The translations under genes and the position numbers were made by a program. DNA of 64,000 nucleotides from Smallanthus sonchifolius (taxonomy: Eukaryota > Streptophyta > Magnoliopsida > Asterales > Asteraceae): contig CM042034.1 of assembly GCA_023525975.1 (NCBI GenBank), positions 62,927,279 to 62,991,278 on the forward strand. Reading direction: 5' to 3'. Shown here one piece after another: positions 1 to 10,600 of this stretch. Positions within the stretch are counted from its first letter, which is position 1. Every line of letters begins with the position of its first letter. Below the pieces are notes generated by a model that made no database searches, had not been told where the DNA came from, and saw nothing but the letters and a program-made list of their open reading frames with translations.

Positions 1-2052
1 CAAATACGCAAATTGTAACCTAAGTGCTTTTCTCTGTAACCTTCAAGTGTTTATAATACAAAGAACGTTTAAAGTGTTTTCTCTTGTCGGTTTACTTTGT
101 TTAGCTAGACTCTCCACCTAGTCACGGGCATTCCGCACCCGGTCCGACTAGTAGACCCACTTGCATGTGACGATCCGACACACCCGAGGGACCTACATTC
201 TTAATGTGAATGTCTTCAAAAGATTTAGCTTGACTTTTCTTTGAATCTGACTTGTCCAATTCATTTTAACAATTAAAACTTAAGGTCGTTACTTATCTGA
301 AGTATATTCTTTCATTTTCCTCTCTTGTTCTTGTGTCTCTTTATCACATACGGTTTATCCTTTCGTAATGCTTTTATTCTTGGATGCCTTAATTCTAGTT
401 TGCTTACACATGTCATCTTTATAAGGTTCCTTGCTATAATATCACCATTCTTCTTAAGGATTTCTATAATTCTTCATTCTTCAATGTTTTCTTTTATTGT
501 ACTTGCTTATAATTTTGTTTTACTCTTACTGGCTTATACTTCCATCATTCCTTCTTCGAGTTCAGCTATTCTATTTTGCAAAGTCCTTTTCCGTTTCTCT
601 CTGGGTGTTTCTTTCTTAATATGAGAAGTAGGAATACTTATTAGTCCTTATGGAAGATAAGGTACATAGGTCTTATTAGAATCCGCCTTTTGTTCTCCTT
701 CGAGGATACGAACATTCTCGTCAAGAATTTCTAGTGATCCCTCATAATAGTTATAAGGGTTTATAAAAGTATAGTTATGAATTCCACCTGTAAAGGCTTC
801 ATGAAAGCACACGAAAGGTAAATATATAGATTATTCGTAGTTTTTATTTCTTTGAGAATTACAAAAATTTCTCCGGTACTTTCTATATTTGTAGCGGGTT
901 CATTTGTCACTTACATATCTACGAATATTCGATCATTTACCTTTTATAGGCATTCTGTATTAAAGAAAAAAAAATTATAATAGGAAAGGAGTATAAAATA
1001 TTCAATGAAAATAGAAAGACTATAGAATAACTAAGTTAGTCTTTCATCATCTCTTTTCCTAGTTCCTTCATTCTCATACTTTCGGAGTTGCTCTCCGTTC
1101 GTCTTTCTCTTTTTCTTTTCTTTTGTGGGATTTTTTTTTCACCTCATCTGTCTCTCGTAAGATAACGTTAAGACATTTGATGAGTGAGTTATAATAAATT
1201 GAAGGATAATAATATTATGGAGGAGGATCTCGCATCCCCATCATAATATCATTGTATACATTTTGATAAGGATCGTATGGCTCAAAGGAAGGAACTTTAT
1301 TCCGATAATCTTCATATGGAATTTAGTCCATAGAACTTCCCGACTCAGGGAATATATAAGGATCTCGAAGTACAAGCGCATAATTAGAATTATAAAGAGC
1401 ATAATCTTCCGGATTTTTAGAAACGGAATTATAATTAGATCAAAGTAGTAATGTGGCTTTTTATTAGATTCCTCTCCAACTGAAGGTTAGTTCTGATATT
1501 CTTCTTCCATCCCTTCAGCCAAGGGCATGGATAATGTTTCGGTTGGCCATACCACCCGTATTGTTGGCTGCGTAGCCCTACTGGGCCAGCCTGATTCACT
1601 TCACTTACCATTGGTGGATGAATATCTATTTGCCAGTTACTCAAATCTGAATCTTCATTATGTCCTGACCACTCAGATCCGCATCTTTGTGTAGATATAT
1701 GTTGTATCACGTTCTCTAAAGAAAATGGTACTTAGGTCGTCATCATTGGGAATTTCTATTGACGTCGCTAGAGTTTCATAGAGATTTTCTATTGGTTGTT
1801 GTTTAGTAGGTCGATTGATATCATAATATCTCTTATAACTATCATCATTCGACATCCTACAATTTCTTATATTTTAGTCTTAAATACGAGTATCTACGTA
1901 CAACTACCTACCTACCTTTCTTAGTAGGCATTCTTTCTCAATCTAGTTAAAGCTTAGATACTATGGCAAGTATCTAACTAAAATCTAAGGTATCATCAAG
2001 GTTAAAGCTTAGATACTATCTTAAGTATCTAATTCGCTGAAACCTATGGCTC
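1..2052 (-). mobile_element. Degenerate internal region of a minus-strand Ty3/gypsy element (leader and gag-proximal)
   Basis: This stretch lies directly downstream, on the minus strand, of the LTR whose edge is at 2053. The first bases after that LTR (2040-2052) keep the right half of a tRNA-iMet primer site, reading GAGCCATAGGTTTC on the minus strand; the TTGGTATCA half is missing. Two short minus-strand frames remain, at 1673-1855 (starts MSNDDSYKRYYDINRPTKQQ) and 1435-1710. They overlap in different frames, consistent with a frameshifted protein. No zinc knuckle, protease or reverse transcriptase is visible, so pol must lie left of the window or be deleted. Bases 1-640 are unassigned. The Ty3 call rests mainly on the adjoining LTR and half-PBS. 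Confidence 0.55.
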
Positions 2053-2927
2053 TGTCACACCCCGAGAAATGACACCACGGGTGTGCGAATCAGATTGGTA
2101 CCTATTTTGAACAATCGTTTTATTTGCACATCGGAAATTACATGGCTCCGAGTGTCATAAAAATTCTTGACTTTTGTAGTCAAGTAATTGTCATTTTCAT
2201 AAAACATGGGGGATTTAACACCCTTAATAATTTACAATCATTATTCTGAAAATTTGAAGTTTTGTAATTCATATTACAATAGTGTTTAATAATATCCCGA
2301 GCCACGGGAGTCATGCCTCTATGTACTGTAGTCACCACCAGCTGGTTCAAAACTGAGTAATGTATTCTGGAGTCTAGGGGTATATCCTCCCTAAACCACT
2401 ACCTTATTATCAAGGCTATTCATGACTACCTGAAAACATTTTGAAAATATACGTCAACAAAAGTTGGTGAATTACATTTACAAGACCCAAAACATTGTCA
2501 CATGAAACAGTTAAATCTATTTAATCATAATTTGCATGGTAACATACACATTCACTACCACCTCATACACTAGCAACTGAAATCAAGTAGATATAACTTT
2601 CGGTGTATCTCCGGCTGCGCTATATCCCCCCACAAGAATGAAGCTAGCAACCATAGCCGCACTATGGTATGTATATCAATTTGATCAAACCATACGTACA
2701 ATAAATGGCAAGATGCTTCCCGTAATTTACCTTTATGTATTAGATATATTTAACCAGGTTCATGCCATTTTTAAAGTATGAAAACTTTGTATGGTTTTAA
2801 AAAGACTATAAATATATTCACCTTAAAGTTGAGTTCCTAAATGAAAGCAACGCTTCGTCTCCTATCTCGAAGATTTTTGGGTCCTGATACAGTAATCCTC
2901 AGTTAGGTTAGGGTACACCTAACTACT

Positions 2928-3157
2928 TATTATCTTAGTTGATATTGGCTAATGCTGCTTTGCTTAAGTATGGATGATCAGTCCATGCCTAACTAAAGCT
3001 AGGCTACCCAATATCTACCCTGATAATAACCCTAAGGTCTATTATTATCCTGGTTGATATTGTCTAACGTTGCCTTGGTTAAGCATGGATGATCAGTCCA
3101 TGCCTAACTAAAGCTAGGCTACCAAATATCTACCCTGACAATAACCCTAAAGCCTAA
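2928..3157. repeat. 115-bp tandem duplication inside an LTR
   Basis: Two adjacent copies share GGATGATCAGTCCATGCC followed by CTAACTAAAGCTAGGCTACC. The offset is 115 bp (2972 versus 3087), and the copies differ at scattered positions. Confidence 0.85.
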
Positions 3158-3518
3158 TAATAATAATAAAAATAATAACTAATAATGAACTAGACATACA
3201 CTTAACGAACGAGAATATACATGAAAACTATCTACGACAATTTGATGTAGAGTCTCCCTACTCGTACTCCAAAATGACTATTAACAACACCCAAAGGGGT
3301 ATTGAGGACTCGGGATTCTCTTTATATTAGAATGTTGTTTTAATTTTTTATAATTTTATTATTCTAATTAATTCAGCTGTTTAATTCGTTTTTCTCTTAT
3401 AACTTTTAAAATATGACGTTTTATAAAATTATGAATACGCCGTTGAGACGATTTTATTTTTCTCTACAAGTCGACTTAAGTTTTGTTAAAAACGGAGCAA
3501 GTTTTAAAAATAATAATA

Positions 3519-3520
<2 letters not shown>

Positions 3521-3552
<32 letters not shown>
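3521..3552. repeat. (ATT)n microsatellite
   Basis: An uninterrupted TTA/ATT trinucleotide run of about 10 units, inside the LTR and in an AT-rich context. Confidence 0.95.
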
Positions 3553-3553
<1 letters not shown>

Positions 3554-3993
3554 TTAAACGGTCTTTTATGATACTAAAAACTCGTCTAAAACTCAAATTT
3601 CGAGTAATCATTTTAGTCGTTTATGATTACGAGGTCGAGCGTCATAAAAATATTCAGGTATTACAGAAATGATCAAGTCAAGAAGAGTATTGCTTCTGGT
3701 TTCGAATCAGTTTGGTACGTGACAATGTTAAGTTGACTAATTCAGTGGTATGACTACTATAAACTTGTGACCCGGGTCACCGCTAGAGTCTCGTCCTCAC
3801 GACATTTGATTCACAAATTATAGTCTTTAAATTAAAATAGTAGTGGCTCCCGTTAGGGACAACAGTTACCCTCAACCCTTCGAATGGTCATCTCCGGGTT
3901 GGTTTAAAACATTGAACTTAAAATGCTTTGTATTAGAGTTAAATAGGTGATTATATTTTGTTCACCAAGAGGCGGTGTAACAATGGGACCAAT

Positions 3994-4206
3994 TATAAAG
4001 ACGTACATTTCCCAACATGAGTTCACCAATTCTTGGTCACATAAAAAGTTCGTATAAAGACGTACGACCTTAGAAGTATAGACCAAGCCTTGACTTATCA
4101 ATCTCTGCTCCTATAAAGACGTACGAGTTTCAAAAGAAGTTTGATTAAAAAGGTTTTATGATCTTACACTTTAAAATCAAGAGACTCACAAATATAAAGA
4201 CGGATT
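3994..4206. repeat. Interspersed TATAAAGACGTACG motif array
   Basis: TATAAAGACG occurs at 3994, 4053, 4112 and 4193. The first three are exactly 59 bp apart, and the fourth is diverged after GACG. The sequence between the motifs is much less conserved than the motif itself. Confidence 0.7.
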
Positions 4207-4516
4207 TCGACAATAATAATAGCCCACCAAAAGGTGGTTTTAAGAGCGAATAATTAAAGACATAAACATACCACTAACTTAATATGTTAAACATTAACAT
4301 GTACCAAACATCATCTTCACCCTAGCAACACAAAGAAGATTTAGCCAATAATGGCCATAACGACTAGCGTAACGCTGAGTTTCGTAGGCTCCCCTATTGT
4401 GGAACAAGGAGGAAGAGCCCCTCTACTCTCTACTCACTAATCTAACTACGAACTAAGCTCTCTCTAGTGTGTTCTTGAGGTATAGATAGGTGTGTGGAAT
4501 GAAGAACTCAAACCCT

Positions 4517-4679
4517 CTATTTATAGGCCTCAAAATAAGCAATGCACAGACGTGCATTGGTTTGCACGGTCGTGCAAACACTTCGGGAATCAAACAGGGT
4601 ATATAGGACAGTGTATTGGAGCCTTGGGGAGCAAGAAGGGCATTGCACGGCTGTGCAATGGGATGCACGACCGTGCATC
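4517..4679 (-). promoter_or_regulatory. LTR core promoter: TATA box plus paired palindromes
   Basis: TATAAATAG sits at 4517-4525 on the minus strand. Upstream are four 18-bp near-palindromes at 4541-4558, 4561-4578, 4642-4659 and 4662-4679, all with arms TGCAC/GTGCA. They form two pairs, each with 20-bp spacing. The arrangement is like a U3 enhancer; that function is inferred. Confidence 0.55.
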
Positions 4680-4950
4680 CCCCTGCTTTTTCTCATGGTT
4701 TGTCTTTTAGCCTCTTGTTGACTATTGTTGACCAATTTTGACTTCTTAGGGGTCAAAGCTCGGTAATGAACCTTCTAGAAGCTTGAATTCTTGGTGTTTT
4801 TGATAGAATTTAGCTTGATTTATATTATTAACACCGAATAACCTGCAATGACAAAATATAAACGTTTTAGGCATCAATTGCAAGGTTATTATTCAATTAG
4901 TATCATAATATTATTATGCATGTAAAACATGTATAAATGATGACATATCA

Positions 4951-5836
4951 GGCTCTCAGCGAGCTTCGCCTTACATTGCTTACACGAGTAAGTACCAACC
5001 TGTTCGTGACTTTTACCAACAAAACGTGTATCATTTTATCAAACTTTACGTATACTTATGACCTAAACGCTTTTAATGTAGATGAACCTTTATGCATCAA
5101 TTGTTTAACACTTGTTTGGTCATTTTTGTAAACGTATATATTTGACTCAAGATTTTAGAAGCAGATAAAGTATTCACCTTAGTATAGAAGAGAGTAACAA
5201 CTTAAGAGAGATTCCTTAGGCTTGGAACTAGAGTTCTAGTAGCTTATCCTAGTTTTCTGAGCGTTTCCTTCCTAGCGTTTAAACAAAAGTGCGGTATTTA
5301 AATGAGTACCGGATAAGTTGGGATGAAATAGGGACAGATTATGGGAATAGAAATTTGCAAGTGTTTTCGAGTTTGGGATGTCCAAATGATTTGAGATCGT
5401 GCATCTATTTATAGGATGAACCTAGGGTCTGTAGAGGACCGTTACATAGAGGCGTGGCGGTTCGCCATCGCCCAATGCCTGCGTCAGCCCTAAATGTCAC
5501 ATGCTGATTGGACCCCTCTTTAGTTTGGGGCTAGCGGACCGTTAGATAAGAGCTTAGCGGTCCACTAAGCTTCCACACATTAGATTCCTTCTAGAAATTT
5601 CGGCTAGCGGACCGTCACCGGAGGGCGTAGCTGTCCACCAAGTTGACACACGTCAGGACTCTTGTCCGCTAGTCAGCGGGCACATGTCACTCACCGATAG
5701 ATTGCTTGGTCGCTAAGTAGCGGACCGTTATGGGGATCCTTAGCGCTCCGCTAAGGTCCCAAACTCAGTTTTTTCATTTTAAACCCTGGACTTCAATCTT
5801 TTGCATTTCTCGAACATTAATTTGACAGGTGTTACA
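4951..5836 (-). repeat. LTR-like block with CGGACCG motifs
   Basis: The right edge reads TGTAACACCTGTC on the minus strand (5836 leftwards). A TATA box (TATAAATAG on the minus strand) is at 5405-5413. Between them lie repeated, partly inverted words of the type AGCGGACCGTT and AGCGGTCC (about 5436-5760). The layout matches other LTR U3 regions in the window. The left edge and a target duplication could not be fixed, so this is probably a truncated or solo LTR. Confidence 0.4.
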
Positions 5837-6585
5837 GTATAAGATGTTCTTAAATAAACTATTGAAGTATTAATGAACCTTGTTATAATATTTAAAAAAG
5901 TTGTTAACTAAAGGTTTGTGTTGTTTAGTGTTCACTTGTGTAGTCTAAGTGATCTAACAGGACGAGTATACCACAAATGTGTTCTAATAAAAACCCCCCA
6001 ACAGATATATGGTGTATGTAATGAAGGGGTTTTGTGTGGATTATGTTGTTCTAAGTGTTGATAAAAGGAAATATGTTCTTAAAAATATCATTGAAGTAAA
6101 ATTGTGCACTGTCTTATTTTTTTAAGTTAATTTATATATATATATGTTGTGTATTATAATTGAAATGTTAAATTAGGGGGTACAAATAGTGAAGTAAATG
6201 TGTGTTGGCTTTATACAAGGAAGATAAAATGGTGTGTTATCTGTATAAAGCTTGGTTTTATGAAAGTTTTTATTTTCATAAAGAAATGTCTTGATTCTTT
6301 GTCATTATTATGTAGCCTTTTCAAGTAGGAATAAGAGAAAGGAACGAGAAGATCAATCAACGTCAGATGTTGATGTCAGGAAAACGAATAAAAAAGGTAT
6401 GTAAGATTTTAGAAGGGTTTTGTTATTGTTTGTTTTGTCTTACACATGCCCATACACCTAACCATTTTACTATTCTTGTTGTGAGTGAATGTGAACAAGG
6501 GAAGCAAAAGAGATATATAACAAGAATCAGACAGTGATTTTGAAACACCAATAAAAAACAAAAAAATTGAAGAAGGCAGACAAAA
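5837..6585. other. AT-rich intergenic sequence, no gene recognised
   Basis: No supported coding region. It contains a short (TA)n tract near 6131-6146. At about 6320-6400 a possible exon-like stretch, rich in Lys, Glu and Asp codons on the plus strand, runs to a GTATGTAAG donor-like site near 6397. It may be an upstream exon of the broken gene at 6586-7007. Confidence 0.4.
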
Positions 6586-7007
6586 ATGAATTACCTTGCT
6601 ATTTCTAAAGAAAGACTTAGGATGCGGATACAACCTTGTCACCTTTGCAATTTGATTAACGATCTATCTAAAGCACATATTACAGTGGTTGAGCAGATGT
6701 GTTTTGCTAGTGTTCGACACCTCAAAGTGTTTAATATCCCGACTTATTTTGGGTTATGGCTTCTGAAAAACTATGATCACAAAACTAACACTTTCAATAT
6801 GGGTACCCGTGTAGTCAATATTACGCGTGAGTTGTTTAGAGATGTTATGGGTATTCCTATGGGCTCCACTCAAGTATCAAAGATGAAAAGGTCAGTTATA
6901 AGAATGCAATTTTAGCCGAATGGCGAAACCAATTTGGTGTTGGATCATCTTTGAAGAAAGTGAATGAAGTTGCAGAAAGAATCAAATCATCCATCTATAA
7001 TGAGTGA
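6586..7007 (+). pseudogene. Fragment of a Ulp1-protease-associated plant protein (N-terminal domain)
   Basis: The first frame (6586-6915, 109 codons) contains CHLCNLINDLSKAHITVVEQ, then FNIPTYFGLWLLKNYD, then VVNITRELFRDVMGIPMGST. This resembles the N-terminal module of large plant proteins that end in a Ulp1-type SUMO-protease domain and are abundant in Asteraceae, often carried by MULEs. A one-base shift near 6880 restores similarity in another frame, which continues through EWRNQFG to a stop at 7005-7007. No protease domain follows. An upstream Lys/Glu-rich exon with a donor near 6397 may belong to it. It is a truncated, frameshifted relic. The family call is from memory of the motif pattern. 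Confidence 0.5.
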
Positions 7008-8296
7008 ATGTTTCAACTTAATTTCATGGTTGCATATAAACACTGTGTCACTATGATGTAAGTAAGTAAGTAAGTTATGGAGGTTTTAAGTAAATAAGTG
7101 GGTTAAAATGGGTGAAATTAGATATGACGGCATTAAATACATCTTAGTTTATGTATAATAATTATAAATTATAATTAAATTATAAAGAATCTTTAAAATA
7201 CAACGTCTTGTGACGTGTATAAAGCCACACATATAATCCTTGATTTTGATGTGTGGCGCTTTTCCCTCTCTACTTTCACCAGAGTGCATGTTTCCACAAA
7301 TTCCACTTCGTCGTTCTTCTCTCTCCATCTTCTTCTATTCAACATGCTCTCTCTCTCTCTCTCTCTCTCCGTCACCGCTTCCGCCGTCAGCACCACTTCT
7401 CTTCATTATCAATCAGTCATTTGTATGTTTTAATTAGGTTTATGTGATTTTGTTTTACAAAAGCGCTGTGTTATCGGCAGAATGAATCTGGATTCAAGGA
7501 TCCTAATGCTAAATGAGATACCATTTTGTGAAGCTTTATGATATTTGAAGATAACAGGGTTGTTAAAATGTTTTAAAATAGAAAATAAAAAAGACGTTTT
7601 GATAGTGTGAGATGGTTTTAGGATGCAGTTAGATCAGTTATCATAAATGCTATTATATAGATTCAAATTTTGTGAATTTAAAATAAAACCGGAGATTTTT
7701 GAAGTATGCCATTTGAAGTTATACTGCAAGTAGCCAAGTATTATGTAGTACATGACAGAATACTCAAATTGAGGAATCTAATTGTTAGTAATTTTTGAGG
7801 TATAGTCCAGCTTTTCTTCATCCCTTTTATAACAGTTGATTGTGTTTTCTGCTTATGAAATTGAGTGTAGGGACTTAATCTGTAAATCAAATCCACCCTA
7901 CTTTATATATGTGTTAAGCAACACACAAAGAACCTTTTGAAATGTTTGATAATTTGCAGTGGTTTTTTTCTTTTAATTATTTTTGACATTTAATCTTTTA
8001 TTCGGAATTTCTTACCAACTTTGTGTTTTTTTTATGACTGATACCATGACTATCAATAATATGGTGGAAGTTGGCTGCTTTAATCTAAAATTATATCTTT
8101 TATGATGGATTTTTCTTTTGTAAGAAAAAAAAGTTGAATTTACAAAGAAAAGTACAGAATTGTTTGATAAATTGATTCAAATCATGTGGTATTGTTGTTT
8201 CCCTTTTTGATATCAGGTGCTTTTCCTAGGTCAAGAAGGAGATTAGAGCACAACTTATTGATTCAAAGGAGCTATCCAAAATAATTATATTTTTTT
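7008..8296. other. Promoter- or leader-like intergenic sequence with CT microsatellite
   Basis: There is a GTAA repeat near 7060-7075. The stretch 7197-7435 is C/T-rich and leader-like, with a (CT)n run at 7347-7369 and several short overlapping open frames. A possible acceptor (GATATCAG, about 8217) precedes a short exon-like piece ending at the MULE edge (8296). The ABC-transporter relic continues beyond the other MULE end, so this could be the 5' part of the same dead gene, but no recognisable protein segment was found here. Confidence 0.35.
7347..7369. repeat. (CT)n microsatellite
   Basis: Uninterrupted CT dinucleotide run. It opens short frames in all three plus-strand phases; these are not evidence of coding. 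Confidence 0.95.
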
Positions 8297-8470
8297 AGAG
8301 TTAATGCCCCTGTGGTTTGTCCATTTAGCCTCCAAAGCTTAAAAAGTGCAAAATTAGTCCAATGTTTTATAACTTTGTTGCGAATTTAGTCCCTTGGTTT
8401 AAGTTTAGTTAGTTTGTAACATTAAACTAACATAAGCATATTTGTAATATTAATTTTTTCCCTTTTTAAA
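8297..8470 (+). repeat. Left terminal inverted repeat of MULE-like element
   Basis: Reads AGAGTTAATGCCCCTGTGG at the tip. Diverged matches to the reverse complement of 15041-15225 continue through GTTTAAGTT.AGTTAGTTT and ACATTAAACTAAC. Confidence 0.75.
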
Positions 8471-8596
8471 TCACATTCTCCTTTGGATGTCGTTGTGTAG
8501 TATGATCATCTCCTTCTCCTTAAATCACTTGGTTCATATCCTCACCTTCATCGTTCATCTCCTTCTCCTTCTGTTCGATTTTGCTTGAAATAATCC

Positions 8597-8690
8597 ATGG
8601 CAGTCTGCGATTGTGGGAGACTTGCTATCGTACGAACTTAGTGGACTGATTGTAACCTAGCGGCGATTTTACTCACGTCCACAACCTGTA
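8597..8690 (+). pseudogene. GRF-type zinc-finger protein fragment
   Basis: From the ATG at 8597 the frame reads MAVCDCGRLAIVRT and then a stop (TAG, 8639-8641). The next codons are WTDCNLA. The CxCG...(I/V)xRTSxTxxNPGR pattern is that of plant GRF zinc fingers, DNA/RNA-binding modules found in many transposon-borne ORFs. Here the Ser codon is a stop and the NPGRRF segment is degraded. It lies inside the MULE-like element and is presumably captured or decayed cargo. Confidence 0.5.
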
Positions 8691-8706
8691 AGTAACTCCT
8701 GTTATG

Positions 8707-8900
8707 AATTATCTCCTGCCCTAATCTTAATCGGTACGTACGGTTTGTAGAGTGTGTTGCTGCCGATTTTAATTATCTCCTACCCTAATCTTAATCGGTA
8801 CGTATGAATTGTAGAGTGGGTTGTTGTCGATTAGAATTATCTCCTGCCCTAATCATTACTTTTGTTTAATTTGCCCTAAGACGCCGATTTGTAGGGTGGG
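8707..8900. repeat. 64-bp tandem repeat, about 3 copies
   Basis: AATTATCTCCTGCCCTAATC begins at 8707, 8771 and 8835 (period 64), each followed by a related stretch ending near GTAGAGTGGGTTG. It lies inside the MULE-like element. Confidence 0.85.
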
Positions 8901-9392
8901 TTGATCCACTAATGTGTCAAAGGAGTTTGGATATCATCCCTGGACTGCTGAGAAAAAAAAACAAACTTGACATTGAAGTTAAACAACTAAAATCACGAAA
9001 TCGTTAGAAGAATATTTTGATCTTTATCTTGTTCGTAGTATTAGGGCTCATATTTTTGTTGTCTAGTTAATTTTTTTTGTATTGAACTCTATGAGCAACA
9101 GGGCTTTTATTTTGTAATGTACTAACCAAGTTTAATGTAATGAAGGCTTATCTGGTTGTTTCATGAAGATATGGAATTCATTTTTGTGAAGATATCAGTC
9201 CATTTCATTTTACTGTATTAATATGCACAAGTCATTTTGACTCGATATGCATTGAGTATTCCCATTTCATTTTTTTGACCCAAAAAAGCTGCACCAAGTC
9301 ATTTTTTGACCCATAATGCAATAAGCTTCAGGCGTTTGCTTTTGCTAACAAAATTGAATAAAAAAAAGCTGAACATGATTCACACAAAATAG

Positions 9393-9546
9393 TGATTGTA
9401 ACGGTGGTGAATCTGTATCCGCTATCATCATTATTGTAGCCCTACGATTCTAGGAGGTGGTGAAACTGTATCCTTCAATAGTCGTAGCAACCAGATAATT
9501 CTATTTATGTTCGAGAATTGCTCTGTTCGATACCCGGGTTACAACA
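9393..9546 (+). repeat. 5' LTR (or 3' part of it)
   Basis: Begins TGATTGTAACGG and ends GGGTTACAACA. The primer site TGGTATCAGAGCC follows at 9549-9561. It is 154 bp, very short for a Ty3 LTR. Confidence 0.75.
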
Positions 9547-9548
9547 TC

Positions 9549-9561
9549 TGGTATCAGAGCC
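9549..9561 (+). other. Primer-binding site (initiator tRNA-Met)
   Basis: TGGTATCAGAGCC, two bases after the LTR end. This is the standard complement of the initiator tRNA-Met 3' end used by plant Ty3 and Ty1 elements. Confidence 0.9.
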
Positions 9562-9630
9562 GAAACGATCTGTTTCGACTCATAAATTTCTCCGATTACT
9601 ACACTTTCAATTTTCACAGGCAACCCAACA

Positions 9631-10600
9631 ATGGCGGTTGATCGTCGTGCACTAGAACAACAAGTTAAGGACTTGCAGGAGCAGTTGCAAGAGTTAACGA
9701 TCGCTATGCAGGAACGTAGAGGTGGTGATAGGACACCTCCCTGTTATCGACCGGAAGATGACGATGATGACGGTTATTCCACTACCGGGGATTATAATCC
9801 TTACGGTCGTAGAGGCCACGATGGGCAGTTTAATAATGACATCAAAGTCGATATACCCGAGTATGATGGCCGGCTTGACCCGGATGAGTTTATCGAATGG
9901 TTACGTACTGTAGAGCGGGTACTTGATTACAAACAAACTTCCGAGGAGAAGAAGGTTAAGTTGGTTGCATTGAAGCTTCGCAAATATGCTTCAACGTGGT
10001 GGGATAACGTCTGTCGTAAGCGATCACTGCAAGATAAAGAAAGGGCTAGAACATGGACTAAAATGAAAAAAATTGTTAAAGCAGAAGTTCATGCCAACGT
10101 TTTATTTGCAAGAAAGTTTTTCAAAACTTCATTCTCTTAAACAAGGTAGCCGCCCGGTGGAAGATTATTCACGTGATTTTGAACACCTCATCATATGATG
10201 AGTGTGATATCAATGAGGATGATCCCCAAACGCTAGTTCGTTACCTGGGAGGACTTGAGCCTCGTATTGCCAATATTGTCGAGCTACACCCCTATACGTC
10301 ACTAGCTGAACTCACCATCTTGGCTCATAAGGTTGATTCCCAACAAAAGAACAAAAGCAGACCCGGCATGTATCAATCCAACACTAAACCTACTATCAAC
10401 CCCTCTGTTACACCCACTTACCCTAACACTTTCAAACCACAACCATTCCAAACCCAGAAAACACTCCCTAGACCTGATCCGTCCTCTTCCTCAACAAAAG
10501 CTCCCCGTCGATGTTTCCGTTGCCAAGGCTTGGGGCAGATTGCATCAGAGTGCCCGAACGCCCGGGTCATCACCCTAGTTGAATGGGAACAGGAAGGTCC
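9631..10600 (+). pseudogene. Gag of the nested Ty3 element (frameshifted)
   Basis: The first frame (9631-10140) starts MAVDRRALEQQVKDLQEQLQ, an amphipathic coiled-coil start. An acidic linker follows, then IPEYDGRLDPDEFIEWLRTV and YASTWWDNV, the classic plant Ty3 Gag core. The frame breaks near 10070-10140 and continues in another frame from about 10173, through LVRYLGGLEPRI to a zinc knuckle at 10512-10553. The knuckle reads CFRCQGLGQIASEC, so the metal-binding His is replaced by Gln (codon CAG, 10536-10538). Gag forms the intracellular particle; this copy cannot make it in one piece. Confidence 0.85.

Larger units (their letters stand above)
2053..3665 (-). repeat. 5' LTR of minus-strand Ty3/gypsy element
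   Basis: On the minus strand the block begins TGTAATACCTG (right edge 3665) and ends GGGGTGTGACA (left edge 2053), which gives TG...CA termini. The ending is shared with the other long LTRs in the window (37413, 48266, 59960, 61172), and internal sequence with a half primer site follows immediately. The length is 1613 bp. It contains a 115-bp tandem duplication (2928-3157) and an ATT microsatellite (3521-3552). The right flank GAAAT (3666-3670) should be the target-site duplication; its partner lies outside the window. Confidence 0.65.
3666..4950 (-). repeat. Athila/Tat-type LTR fragment with palindromic U3
   Basis: The right edge on the minus strand reads TGATATGTCATCATTTATAC, the same start as the LTR edge at 40758. 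A TATA box (TATAAATAG on the minus strand, 4517-4525) follows about 430 bp in. Two pairs of TGCAC...GTGCA palindromes lie upstream of it (4541-4578 and 4642-4679). Left of the TATA box, in the presumed transcribed part, the word TATAAAGACG recurs at 3994, 4053, 4112 and 4193. The left edge is not resolved; it abuts the LTR at 3665. It could be a solo LTR or a truncated remnant. Confidence 0.5.

Noticed and set aside
325..624. 99-codon hydrophobic ORF (possible membrane peptide)
   Set aside because: T-rich low-complexity DNA beside a decayed retrotransposon; no start context, domain or partner.
7215..7447. Ser/Leu-rich small ORFs in three frames
   Set aside because: Produced by the CT microsatellite; no codon preference or domain.
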